The notes beneath the pieces are model-generated. The model saw nothing but the letters and a program-made list of their open reading frames with translations, had not been told where the DNA came from and did not search any database. Below are positions 1 through 11,859 of a stretch of 64,000 nt of DNA, in pieces (within the stretch, counting starts at the first letter, position 1; the number at the start of each line of letters is the position of its first letter). The stretch comes from Jacaranda mimosifolia (lineage: Eukaryota > Streptophyta > Magnoliopsida > Lamiales > Bignoniaceae): the NCBI GenBank assembly GCA_018894105.1, contig CM032131.1, positions 17,899,578 to 17,963,577 of the forward strand. The letters are read 5' to 3'. The translations under genes and the position numbers were made by a program.

Positions 1-1092
1 TATCCCATACATTCATGGGTCTTCAAAAGTCTCTATGCCTCCAAGGTCTCATTTACTCCATGTAACGTTTACATAAAAAAGAAATCCTCACTCCTAGTGA
101 TTCTGCTCACATAACATTTACAAGGTAGAAATAAAGAGGCATGCAAGCCCCAATTTAATACAACCCATTTCAACAACTTGAAACATATAAAATCAATATC
201 AAAGGCTCATGATCATCCTCATTCATTCAAAAATTACATGAATAATAAATAAATCTAGAATCAACAATTAATTCTAACAATTAAATGCTTATCTCATAAA
301 CAAATAATTGAACAAGCACAACACTTATGCAACAATTGGAGATAAACTTTAACAAGATTTAAGGAGCTTGAAAAATGTCAAACATTATATTGAGAAATTG
401 CACAACCCTTGTGCACCCATAACACATGATTTAACATCATTTCTAGTCACCAAAAAAGCCCAAAAATTACACAAAAACTTGCCCAACGCATGACCAGGTG
501 ATGATGGCCGAGGAAAGCACATGGCTGGGCAGTAAGTCTCAGTTACAGCCCCACCAATGTGCACCAAAGCCAGAGCAACCCTTTTTTTGGGTCAAAGGCA
601 AGTTAGGCCATTTTTGGCTCAACTTTTGTGCACCACAAATGCTAGAACTCATTCTAAACATTAAATCACACATTATGGACCAATTTTCTAGATCTAAAAC
701 ACATTTTAAAATAGGAAATTTAAGTGCTCAATTAAGCTTCAAAAATCAAGTTCAAGTAAGAATCATATTCTTCAAAAATCTCCAACAAAACTCCAATCAC
801 ATTGGATCTAAAAATGACCAAAACTCTTTTGATCAAACATCAACATGCTATATCACCATATAACATCAATAAATACTAAATCAACATTCAACATTTATCT
901 CTATGAAAACATACTAAAAAATGAATTAACACTTAAATCACATAAAAGTATGCTTCCAATTCATCAAGCAATAGAGCCACAAACATCATCATCCAAACAC
1001 TCCAATCCATCATTTGGATCAAGTATTTGGTGATGTTGATCAATTCATCACATGAATCAATTAAACAATAATCCAAAACATAGCATGAAAAA

Positions 1093-1105
1093 GGCTTCAA
1101 TACCA
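1093..1105 (-). other. Primer-binding site, tRNA-Met type, degenerate
   Basis: The minus strand reads TGGTATTGAAGCC directly after the LTR. It resembles the usual TGGTATCAGAGCC complement of initiator tRNA-Met, with three mismatches. Confidence 0.55.
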
Positions 1106-1106
1106 C

Positions 1107-3351
1107 TTTCAGGCAAGAGTAGCATTATGATCCATAAATCAAAACTTCATAAGCTTGAAAATAACTAAGCTACTCAAGCTACCAAGGATCTACTCATGCT
1201 ATAGATCTGGATTAGGATGTAGAATTACCTCTTGTAGCTCAAAAACAAGGAGAAGATCAACTATCTCTCACAAGTCCAGAAATTGTCTGGAATTGGCACA
1301 GTGGAAAGATGACAATGTTTGCCTAGGCTACACTACTCCAAAAACTATGACATTAAATGTGGAATATCTCCACACATAGGGGAAACTATTGTGAAATCTG
1401 GGATCCAAAAATCCTTTTGGATCACTCCAAAAAAAATCACCAACCAAAAGTTGCTGCAAGTGGATCTCCAAAACCGAGCATGTCAAGTGCCTTGCCTCTA
1501 TTGATATGATCCACACACCAAACAATCTTCCAATTTTACCTCACTAGAATCCGGAGTTAGATAGGAGAAAATGAGGTAGAGGAGGTCGATTTTCAGGTTG
1601 GGAAGAAGAAGAAATGCAAAGCTTCAACTTATGATGCAATGCATGGAGAGAGAGATTTTGGAGAGAATGCAAAAATCTAATTCTCACACTTTTAGCAATT
1701 AATTTCGAATTTTTCATGTTCTCTGTATTTATATATAGAGGGTGGAAGGTGTGATTCTAGTTGGCATCACACCTTCCTCAAGGTGACCGCCCAAGTGGCA
1801 TGCCAAGTTGGCAAAATTCAAATTCAAGTCTTACTTGAATTACATGTGCATTTCAATTTCATTTAAAATCTAATTCCAAATTAATTAAGATACTTATTTA
1901 AATGAACATTTAATTTAAATTTTTCCTCCAAAAAGTATTCTTTCCATTAATTAAATTAAACCCTTTAATTTAATTAATTAACCTTTGATTTAACTCTTAA
2001 ATCAAACAAGCTTAACTCTTAAGCTTAAATTAGTCAACTTAACTGTTTAAGTCAACTTGTCCAATTGATGGTCAATGTGGTACAAAATAATTAACTCCTT
2101 AATTAAGGGTCTAATTTAACTCTTAAATTAGTTGATTAATTTAACACTTCAATTAATCAAACCAAAATTGACTGTTAGATTGGAACCTTGAAAATCGGTC
2201 ACCAAAGGGTGATTTTTCTAACAGTTAGAAAATTGCTCTACGAATTTGGAAGCTATTTGGATTTTGTGTATGACCCAATATGTTCTACCATTCATTGGAC
2301 ATGGACTCACAACTCTTTGTGACTTTTGAATATCTCATATTCATTTTAGTTTAAAACTCATTTTAAACTAATCGACTCAATTTAATTAATCTCATTAATT
2401 GAAGAGTACCCAATCTCCATGATCGATGTCCAACCCCAAGCCCATGGAGCCCAACTAATTGGCTGAAATGAATATTCTGGAGAACCATCATAGCTCTATG
2501 CGTACCATGCAAATACGGTTCTTTCTTCTCCTATCTCTCGAAAGAGGGCTAGTGCAAGATATTTATCTGCTCTCTAATAACCTCGATGCTATGTCTCTAT
2601 TCTTAATGTTCAATTCCCTTGTGTGACCTCACATTTGGAAAACTTATTTTCCAAATTGTCACACCACATAGCTCAAGGATTTATTGGAATTGATCATTAT
2701 AGAACACATAGGAGATGCACTTGCTCTTCACAAAAGCGAGGAGTCGGATTTAATCTTGGATCTCACAAACCTCCATGCCAAGTAGCTCATACCCAACCTC
2801 AACCCGAAAGACCCGCTAAGTGGTCAAGGAAGAGTCAAAGCATAAGGACCGGACACAAAGTTACCATGGATCCTTAAATCAGAGGATTAATAATATGCAC
2901 TAGCGTAAGCGAGAGAATTGATCAGTACCGACTTACTACTACGACTATCTAGTGGATTCTCCAGAGGGTCTTTAGTGCCTTGTTCTCTAACAAGCACCCA
3001 CTAACATGCACCCGTAGCTCATATAGATTGCTCATGGAATGGAGCAATATCCAACTCTTGAATGTATTCATCATTAGTGCAAGTTTATCTAGATCTCAGA
3101 TGCCATGTCTTGTAAGATCCTATGACTTGGAGATTTAAGATCACGACCGTGTAAGACTTATTCCATGGTCACCGAACCAAGTCCCGTAGTCATGTATGAT
3201 CTAAGGGCTTCATCCAAATACAAGTGAAGTAATATAAAGCATAAGATGAAGGTGGCCATATAAAGAATATTATTCAATCAAGATTGTTTTACAAGGAAAT
3301 AGCTTTTACAAGGCCAATCTAATTGGCTTGTTGGGCACTATTCCAACATGA
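1107..3351 (-). repeat. 5' LTR (about 2.2 kb) with TATA box
   Basis: The LTR starts with TG at 3351. A TATA-like string (TATATATAAATACAG on the minus strand) lies at about 1722-1740. The lower boundary is set by the primer site just beyond it and is uncertain by a few bases, because no clean terminal CA is visible. The LTR contains many AATTAA/TTAATT-rich stretches (1850-2160). Confidence 0.62.
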
Positions 3352-3543
3352 TCGAATGTACTCCGATCGATCAGACGAGGTGTTGATACTTGTGCTGACA
3401 GAATGGCATAATGAAGTTAGGCCTGGTCAATCGCTAATGGGCTAGGCCTGAACCCATTGGGTTGTCCCATTTCATATTTCTTACTTGGTCGAGTGTTATT
3501 GGGTTAGGCTTGTTGGGCTATCCCATATCATGAGTCCTGATCA
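3352..3543 (-). repeat. 3' LTR remnant (U3 only) of Retand copy A
   Basis: Bases 3361-3500 match 14010-14156 of the 5' LTR (shared GAGGTGTTGATACTT and GGTCGAGTGT words). The minus-strand start TGATCAGGACTCATGATATG resembles the start of the LTR of copy B at 19298. The rest of the LTR is cut off by the insertion at 3351. Confidence 0.68.
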
Positions 3544-3907
3544 AGATGATTGACGAGAAGGAATGTGGAGTAGCTGACTAGAAAAACTGGAATTATCTCG
3601 ATGAGGGATTCAACACTTTGGTAAAGTTTAAATTTCAAAAATTGATTGGGGTTTCAAGTATTTAATACTTCTGTTACATTGCGCAGCGTGCCTTGATGAC
3701 TATCGGTTACGCAATTAATAACCGATAATCGATCTATTTTTTCAGTTAAGTTAAGCACCATGAAAAGTTCTCATTTACACTGTTACACTTTTTACTACTC
3801 TTTATGCTAACTGAGTTTTTCTTTTATCTTGCCAACCGAATAAGCCTGATGCGATCTTGAGCAAGTTTTATTCTTCTTTAATTCGACCATATTCATCATA
3901 GCAAATA

Positions 3908-6253
3908 TGTTGAGAGTGTTTGGGGAAGATAGTAATAGGGGGAGTGATAGTGAAGAGACTCAGCCAGATATGGGCTCGAACAGAAGGGTAGATGACTAGA
4001 CTAGTGAGTTTAGTGATTCTTCTAGTGATAACTCAACTTCTTCTAGTAGTTCAAGTGATACTCGAGTCGATGCTGAGGGTGGAGCTAGGACAAGCCAACC
4101 TCTCATATCTCGTGGTTGGCTATTCACGCCCGACCATTATAGCAAAATCATATCTAAGATCACAAGTAGGGATCTCAAACTAATTAGGCAATTATATCAC
4201 ATTCCCCCAGAGTTCGAGCTCATCGTTCTTGACCCACTGCTAGGATGCATCGATCTCTTGTCGGTTGCATAACAGTGTTCGAAGATGGCTTGAAGTGTGG
4301 GCTCAGGTTTCCGCTTGCACACTCCATAGTCGACCTTCTAACTAGCCTTCAAGTCTGCATAACCCAACTTCTACCAAATTGTTTCTCCACCTTATATAGC
4401 TTTGTTGTGTTGATGCTAATAAATGACCAACCCCTAACTTTTGCCAACTTTTCTAATCTCTTCCACCTCCTAATGTCTCGAAAGTCTAGTAGCACCGAGA
4501 GTCGGGCTTTTATTACATCACGACCCATCTTAATAAAAAATTCTTGGTGACCCTTCATCTTCACATGGCCAAGAGTGGAAAAAATTGTTACTTCTTTGTT
4601 CAGGCAATGAGTGGGGTTGGGTTTAACATTCCTAGGGGTTGGTTGAGGGGGCATGTTGAGATGCTGGGAAATGAGAACCCCTCACGGCCTAATACCTTCA
4701 TCTGCGATTTGGTTCAACTTGGCCCAATAGAGACATCGGGATATATCAAGGAGAGAAACTTGGTGTTGGCAAGCTCATCGCTTGCTCAGCTATATTTGTT
4801 AGTCGATGCTCAACGGTGATGCGTTTGTTTTTATGTGTGTTTCAAATCGAGCTAAGATTATGAACTATACTCGCCAGCAGGCCATGGCTCATCAACAGAG
4901 GGCGTAGGAGCAACGTCAGGCAGTAGTTTATTAGGAAGCGGGCTTCCATGCTGCTCCACAATAATAGATACCATCGTCTGCTCACCAACATGCCCGACTA
5001 TTGCTTGTCGAGGCAAGTATCCCGGTGCCTCGACAAAAGAAGTTTGCTATCAAGTAGCCTGCCCCTGCTCGAAAGAAGACCGCAATGGAGAAAGGGGAGG
5101 GGAAATCTAGTGAGCCCTCACTCTTCGGGGCTTGTTCAGATGATGAGTTGTTCCTACTGCCCAACTTTCCATCTCCAAGATACGAGACTGATATCCTAGT
5201 TAAAAACTCGACATTAACAATCACATCGGGGTCGATTGGAACTAGTCCCCTGAAAGTGATGTTGGCCAGATTGTTCATGCCTAACCAGAAGAAGATGTTG
5301 GAGATGAGCCAGTTGGAGCCTCTAAAGGCGTTTGCTTGTCACGTGAACATAGTAAGTGTTTAGTCGAGTTTAACTTATTTTGCCCAAGTTCATGTTTAAA
5401 TTCCTCGACTAAACCTGTTGCTATCGCAAGTGAGCCAGATGGATTATCATTTTTACCAGAGGTCAGAGATGGCCCTTAGTAATCGGGAGAAGCTCCAGAA
5501 GGAGCAAGAGGATGTGAAGATGGCCAAGGCTCAACTCATCTTGATGTAGTCGAGGATCGACCAACTGACCAAGCAGCTCGAGGAGAAAGATGCACAACTT
5601 TGGGTTGTTGTAGCTGAGAAGAGCAGCACGAACGAGTTGCTGCAGAAGGCTAAACGGGGGCTTGAGGCCTCGTACAATGCTATTCGGGTGCATGGGTATA
5701 GCAGTATGAGCATGTATGCTTGAGATGAGTTCTTCAGAGCGCTGCTAGGCATAAGAAAGGAAGCGGTGCAACAGTTCATTCTGTGTGTTCAGTATTCTCA
5801 GATGCCAGAGTTATCTTCTCAATCGATGATGTAAAGAAAGCTTTTGAGAAGGCTATGAAACAATTGGTGTTATTGCGATATCAGTTTTGTCCCAAGGATA
5901 ACAAGTGTCTCAATCCGATAGACTATCTCAACCCCCCGCCTGTCAAAGAGAGTGCACCTGCAGTTGGAGTTGTGGCTACTATCCACCTAAGGGTGGTTGA
6001 GGTAGCTAAAGTGTTTGATTTTGCCAACAAGTTTGCGTTCAAAATTAAGGATGGCAAAGTCGATGTCGCTACTTACTTCCCTCCCATCGAGCACACATTT
6101 TTGTCCGAGGAAGTAGGGCTTTCTCAACCTACCGCTGCTCTACAACCAGTGCCTGCTCTAGCACCTCAGTAAGAAGTCAAGGGTCTTCCTACTGTTGTGC
6201 ACGAGCCATGTAATGATGAACTTAACCATGCTATCAATGAGGTGGCGGCTGCA
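3908..6253 (+). pseudogene. Antisense ORF of Retand copy A, 'putative gypsy type transposon' (Transposase_28-like), broken
   Basis: The reading frame starts at an ATG at 3908 and is soon stopped (TAG near 3998). It continues in pieces as a serine-rich, acidic N-terminus, a segment SRGWLFTPDHYSKIISKITS, and the family's core (4245-4550) with GCITVFEDGLKCGLRFPLA and an NxxxxLYSFVVL-type motif. A charged coiled-coil stretch follows (about 5460-5700) and then a C-terminal tail to about 6253. The same protein family is found antisense in copy B (18876-16300), so it belongs to the element and not to the host. It lies downstream of pol and points toward it. Its function is unknown; the Pfam name does not imply proven transposase activity. 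At least four stops or frameshifts are present. Confidence 0.72.
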
Positions 6254-7329
6254 TAGGCTGAAGAAGGGGAAGGAGCTGGATTGCGCTGAGGCCGCAACTG
6301 TTTTTATTTTTGTTCGAGTTTATTTTTATTCTGCCTTGTGAGGCAGTTTTGATTAGTTGTAAGAATGATTTTGATGTGTTAATCTTGTAACTTAACGTTC
6401 AATCTATATAACATTAGCTTTTTTGTTCATCTCTTTTGTCGATCCGCTCCCTTCCCTTTTTACTGCTTTTAATTCTTTTGAATTTATTGCATCAATAAGT
6501 ATAGAAGCAAATCTTCCTTCCATGTAACTGGTTGAATGGTGCAAATGTTTAATAAAGGAATGGAAAATGTTTAATTGGTTTAGAACTTAGTGGTTGATGA
6601 CGTGATCGATTTGTAAAGGAATAATTGGGTAGATCTAAGGATATGAACCTTGACTTTATCCATTTAAAATTAGCTATAAAATAATCTTTGTAGTCAACTG
6701 CTTGGTCAACTTAAGATATTCTCTTCAAGTTCGAACAAATTGGCTTGGTGCCGTGGTCGATCATGGGTCAATTTTATTTAATTGACTGTGAGTTGATGTT
6801 TTAGTCCTTGTGTTGTAGCGCGTGCGTTTGTTGAGCAACCTTAATCATCGCATCAATGACAAGGCCGTTTTTAAGTTGTGGTCGACTTCATAGTCAATTT
6901 TAAATGATTCGCTATTTTATCAAGTTTGGCAAAAAGCCCTGTAACATTTGGATATAATTTTTTATTCGATTACGGGGTCGACTTTAACGATCAACTCGTT
7001 TAATAGGCTAGGCTAGAAGCCATAATTGCGGTTTGAAATTAATTTATAGTCGACTAGGGGGTTAACTTCTAATGATTAACTCATTTATTAGGTTGGGCTA
7101 GAAGCTATTATTGCGGTTTGAAACCAATTTTTAGTCGACTACGAGGCCGACTTTAATGATCAACTTATTTATTAACTGATTAGGCTAGAAACCGTGGTCG
7201 CTGATGGGAGTGAGTAGCTGTTGAAATATAAATCGTCTTTATTGATTTGGAACCATATTACAAAATAGTCGAATGGAGACCTTGGACTCTTTACACATAG
7301 AATTTTTTCATTTTCACTGCATTCCATAG
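6254..7329. repeat. Untranslated spacer with three ~107-bp tandem repeats (about 6955-7200)
   Basis: This lies between the 3' ends of the converging antisense ORF and pol. From about 6955 to 7200 the words GATTACGGGGTCGACTTTAA, TTTATTAGGYTRGGCTAGAAG and TTGCGGTTTGAAA recur about every 107 bases in three degenerate copies. Variable tandem repeats at this position are known from Tat/Ogre elements. No gene is visible in the remainder. Confidence 0.65.
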
Positions 7330-9010
7330 TCAAGGGAGCTTGTTGTCCTCCAAGTCCGCTAGTTGATAAGATTTGTGTTTCGCCACTTTAACTACAATGT
7401 AGGGGTCCTCCCATTTCGGGTCTCGCTTATCTGTATATTTTGAGACTTCAACTTTTTTTAGGACAAGGTCTCCCACTTTAAAGTTTTTTGGTCGAACTCC
7501 CTTGTTGTAATGTTGGGCCATATTTGACATATATCTTTGTATTATTGTATATGCCTGCTGGCGCAGCTCGTCAATTATTTCGAGGTTGAATTCTTTTTCA
7601 GACTCATTCTTTATCGGGTTGTAGTAGATTACTCAAGCTGTGTGTTGTATCAATTCTATTGGAACGACTGCTTCTGACCCATGGAGAGACTGTAAAGACT
7701 GTGGCCTATTCAGTGTTCGAAAAATCGGACCGTTCATTGAATTGAGAAACTTATTGGTTCACGATTCACTAGTTCAATCGTCGGTTGGACCGTAATTGAA
7801 CCACAATTGAACCGTGATGTCATAATTACGTAATATATATTTATATTATATATTGCTTAAAAATTAACAAAATGCCAAAATATAAAACATAAAGAGCTTA
7901 AATGAATATATTGTCTAACTTCACAATCCAAATTCACAATTCATATTATAAATGATCACCTCAATTTAAATATCTCAAGTCTAAAGTTTAAATATGATAT
8001 GGAGGTGTACATTAGCCTTAAAACTTTGTACTTAGACAACAACAAAAATTTTAAAAAAATATTAATTTCATTAAAAATTAAAGAGAAAAACCCCGCTCCG
8101 ATTCGAACCGTGCAACCACGGTCTAAACAGTTTTAACAAAAATAAGGCTTTTTTTTCCTAATTTTTTGATTTTATGAGAAAATCGGACCAGTTTGACCGG
8201 TCAGTCCAATCTATTTTTTAAACCATGGGCCTGTGGAGGTTATATAAGTGGTTCTGTACGCCCCACAACACTCTAGGGAGGTCGTCTGCCTAGCTTGCTT
8301 TGGAGCCTTCAAGTCGAGCCTTGAAGTGGTCTAAGACAGTCTTGTTTATGACTTTAGTTTGCCCATTAGCCTGAGGTTTCCCAACTAAGGTCAAATGTTG
8401 TTGAATTCCCAGGCTTTCGCACATGTTCCTCATGCTCCTGCTTTGGAATTATGTCCCATTATCTGATATCAATACGTTGGGCAAACTGAAATGGCATATA
8501 ATGTTTTTCCACAGAAAACTTCTAATGGCCGCATTAGTTATATGTGGGACCGCCTCTTCTTCGACCCAATTCGTGAAGTATTCGACCCCAGCGATCTTGA
8601 ATTTTCTTTACTCCGTGGTTTTTGGGAAGCAGCTGACTATATCTATCCACCACTGGTCGAATGGTCATGTGATCTGGACTGGCACTAAAGTTGATGTAGG
8701 CTGGTGAGGCAAATTGGAGTGGACCTAGCAAGATGGGCATTTTTTGGTGAAATCGACAATATCTTTTAGCAAAGTTGGCCAAAAATATCCATGTCTGATG
8801 ATTTTGTGGGCCAAAGATCGTCCTCCGGAGTGATTTTCACAGATTCTTGAATGGACTTCCTGTAAGACCTCTCGATCCTGCTCTGGTGTCAAGTACCTCA
8901 ATGGTGGTCTAGAAATGGATCTCCTATAGAGCTGACTATACTCATCAAGGGCGAACTTCGCTGCTTGACCTCTGAGTCTATGTGCTAGTACTGTATCCTC
9001 GAGCACTTTT
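7330..9010 (-). pseudogene. Integrase of Retand copy A, interrupted by a MITE
   Basis: Minus-strand order is an H2C2 zinc-binding domain (9006-8725: HSRICENHSGG ... FTKKCPSC), the DDE core (about 8780-8430, with VEYFTNWVEEEAV and an intact second Asp in SDNGT), then WADDLP-type sequence. A ~520-bp insertion follows, and then the C-terminal domain, ending KVGDLVLKKVEVSKYTDKRD (7530-7330). The core is spread over several frames. The insertion splits the segment between the core and the GSEAVVPIELIQHTA motif. Not functional. Confidence 0.82.
7706..8226. mobile_element. MITE-like insertion in the integrase
   Basis: This is non-coding sequence that interrupts a conserved integrase segment. The two ends are imperfect inverted repeats: GGCCTATTCAGTGTTCGAAAAATCGGACC on the left, and on the right, read inverted, GGCCCATGGTTTAAAAAATAG then ATTGGACTG. 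Internal words such as TTGACCGGTCAG are typical of a common plant family of short non-autonomous elements. The exact target duplication is unclear; superfamily not assigned (hAT-like is possible). Confidence 0.6.
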
Positions 9011-9299
9011 CCTTCCCTTAACTAAGCTTTTATTTCATCCTGCCAAGACGGAGCTAATTCTTGGATTTGTCTGATCAAGTTCCGATCGAGACCGCCTATG
9101 GTAGGTTTCTCAGTGACCAGAAATGTAATGGTTCTGTCCTTGGTTCCTCCCGTCGAGCTAGCAAATTTTGATAGGGCATTTGTCCTTTCATTTTCTGATC
9201 TAGGGACTTGGCTAAGGCTGAACTTTTTGAACTACTGCTGCAACTTCTTGACCTAAGCCAAATACTTGCTTATTGTAGCCTCCTTGGCCTCAGAATTTC

Positions 9300-10190
9300 C
9301 TTCGAACTGCTGTGCAACTAGTTGGGAATCAGTAAGGGTTGCCAGCTACTCGAATCTCCTATTGACAGCCACTCTTATACCAGCAAGGAGGGCCTCATAT
9401 TCTGCTTTGTTATTAGCGATAGGATTATCAAGTTTAATGGTGAAGTCGTACTCTTCGGCCTGTAGGGGATGCAGGGAAATCCCTATTCCCTTCCTAAGGA
9501 AGTCGCTGAGTCGTTGACATGGAAAGTCCAAATAAGATAATCTTGGTCGAGTTTATCAGGCAGATCGAGTTGTTCCGCAAAAAGTTTGCTAACACTTGGG
9601 CTTTTATGGCAGTTCGGGGCTGGAAAGTGATGTTGAATTCTCTTAACTCGATGGTCTACTTGGTCAATCTTCCCAACATATCTAATTTTGACAGCACTTG
9701 CTTCAATGGCTGATTCATCAAAACAATGATATTATGAGACTGGAAATAGGGCCTTAACTTTCTCGCTACCTTGACTAAGCAGGAGCGAACTTTTCGATCT
9801 TAGGGTAATTGTACTATGGGCCTTCCAACGCTTTGCTGTTGTAATATACAGGCCGATGTATGCCATGTATAGTTGAGACCAGAACTGAGTTGATTTCCAC
9901 CAACGAGACCGCCAAATAAACATGCAAGACCTCTCTGACCTTTGGCTTAGCTAGCATTGGCAGTACTGACAAGTATTATTTCAACTCGAGCAAGGCCTGC
10001 TCACATTGCTCCATCTACTGGAACTTTCGCGCATTATGTAGAACTTTGAAGAAGGGTAAGCTCTTGTTTGCTAGTCAGGCAATGAATCGCCTCAGAGCTA
10101 TGATCCTTCTGACCAGACACTGCACGTCTCTAACTATTCAAGGAGGTGAGATATCCAAAATTGCTTGGATCTTTTGTGTGTTTACTTCTA
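9300..10190 (-). pseudogene. RNase H region of Retand copy A (RT-linked and second RNase H)
   Basis: Between RT and integrase the minus strand holds pieces of the RT-connected RNase H, with KLRPYFQSHNIIVLMNQPLK followed by RLTKW-type sequence (about 9850-9640). Further on is the additional RNase H domain with NKAEYEALLAGIRVA (9531-9346). That second, archaeal-like RNase H (family signature N-N-EAEYEAL-AGL) is what places the element in the Tat group. The frame is interrupted several times. Confidence 0.75.
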
Positions 10191-10201
10191 TTCCCCTTTG
10201 A

Positions 10202-10740
10202 CTAACCATGTATCTCAAGAACTTTTCCCCTGCTCACCCCGAATGTGCATTTGTTGGGATTGAACTTCATACTAAGGGCTCTCAAAATTAAAAATGTATG
10301 ACTGAGGTCGGCTAAATAGTTTTGCTCTTTTTCTATTTTAACAATCATGTCATCAACATAGATCCATGGGCCTTCCGATATCATTTTTGAACATAAAGTT
10401 CATAAGTCTTTGGTAGGTTGCACCTGTATTCTTGAGCCCAAAAGGTATGACCAGAAAATAGTGTGCACTATTAGGGACCATAAAGGAGATCTTGTCTTTG
10501 TCCTCAGGGGCCATAAAAATTTGATAGTAGCCTTGGAATGCATCCATCATATTTAGAAGATCACAACCAGTAGTAGAATCAACTAATAAATCTATGCGAG
10601 GAAACAGGTAAGGGTCTTTAGGACAAGCTTTATTTAAATTAGTAAAGTCATTGCACATTCTCCATTTCCCCTCATTCTGACAGACAAGGACTACATTACA
10701 AAGCCAACTAGGATATTGAATTTCTACAATGTATCCTACC
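10202..10740 (-). pseudogene. Reverse transcriptase of Retand copy A
   Basis: The segment 10658-10353 has CNDFTNLNKACPKDPYLFPR, then DLLNMMDAFQGYYQI and PFGLKNTGATYQRLMN, the conserved Gypsy RT blocks. After a frameshift, 10384-10202 carries the catalytic box IYVDDMIVK and the downstream CTFGVSRGK block. The active-site Asp pair is intact but the frame is not, so the enzyme cannot be made from this copy. Confidence 0.88.
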
Positions 10741-11121
10741 TCTAAGAGCTTGTTGACCTCTTCCTCAATTATCTAGCATATTTCAGCATTGAAGGTCCTG
10801 GTCTTCTGCTTGACTGGATTGAATGAGGCATCCACATTTAGGTGGTGGACGATGATATAGGGGCCGATTCCCTGGAGGTTGACAGCTTGCCAAATAAAAA
10901 CATTGACATTTTTCTAAGGAAATCGACCATTAAGCATTCCATAATACTTCCCAGATCAATTCCAATCCTTATGTCTTTTCGAGATTCCTAGGCTCGAGCT
11001 CGATTGTGTTGAACTCCCATACCCTAGTCTCCTCTTCTTATTTTGCTGTCCTTCCCTGGGTTTTGTTACTGGGACGTCTCCCGAGGGTTTTAGTTTTGGT
11101 CGAGCCATATGTTCATTTGCC

Positions 11122-11560
11122 TCAATTGAGATGGTGTAACAACACCAAGCAGTTCACCAGTCCTAGTAGTTGTTGGAAACTTGACCTTATGTGGTAGGTC
11201 GAGATAATGGCTCTGAAGTCATTCAGCGCTGGTCGTCCAATTATAGCATTATAAGCAAATGGTGCATCAAATACCAGGTAGTTAACCATAAGCGTCCTTT
11301 GTCCGGGTGCTTCCCCAAATGAGGTGGACGAGTTTATAGACCCTTCAGGGATGATCTCAGACCCTCTAAATTCAACCAATAGGGTGCGTACAGCTTCAAA
11401 CTTCAGCTTCCCTATGTTCATTGTCTTTAGTGTCGAAAAAAATATTATGTTCGCAAACCTGTCGTTGTTGACCATAACCTTTATGACCTCAAAGTTTGCT
11501 ATCTCAACTAAAACAATAAGGAGACAATCCAGCTTATTGTCAGCGGCTTGGTTCTCGATG
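11122..11560 (-). pseudogene. Aspartic protease of Retand copy A, catalytic Asp lost
   Basis: The C-terminal block FAYNAIIGRPALNDFRAIIS (within 11475-11122) is the standard Tat protease signature. Where relatives have a DNG/DSG-type active site, this copy reads VNNDRFANIIFF, so the catalytic Asp appears replaced by Asn. The upstream part is in a different frame. Confidence 0.75.
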
Positions 11561-11859
11561 TGCGAGAAGTCAACGTCAAAAAAAGAGATGGGTTTTGTGC
11601 TGGTGGAAAGTTGGAAAACTGTTTCGACTGAAGATGATTTAGTTCATTCCAACCTCCTTTGCTTCTATCTCTTAGCTGATTTGGAGTCCCCTCCCATCGA
11701 GGCTTCGGTAATAGTGTCGATCACGTCTCTGAAGGGTGGTCACGGATTATAGGTAGGCTTCTTTCCTTTGTCCTCTTTCCTTGGGCTGACCAACCTTTCT
11801 CTATGGGGAGTCTAGTCGGTTTAGCAGGGTTCTTGTCTGGCTTTCTCGTCAACATATTT

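Larger units (their letters stand above)
1..3351 (-). mobile_element. LTR retrotransposon, 5' LTR plus start of leader (partial)
   Basis: On the minus strand the element begins TGTTGGAATAGTGCC at 3351. A long LTR runs down to about 1107, followed by a primer-binding-like site and about 1.1 kb of leader that leaves the window at base 1. The leader holds no convincing gag reading frame on either strand, so this may be a non-autonomous (LARD-like) element or one with a long untranslated leader. It interrupts the U3 of an older Gypsy LTR (3352-3543), so it is the younger insertion. Its 3' end and target duplication lie outside the window. Superfamily not assigned. Confidence 0.72.

Noticed and set aside
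4349..4654. 101-residue minus-strand frame in the antisense ORF region
   Set aside because: It is the reverse shadow of the Transposase_28-like core on the plus strand.
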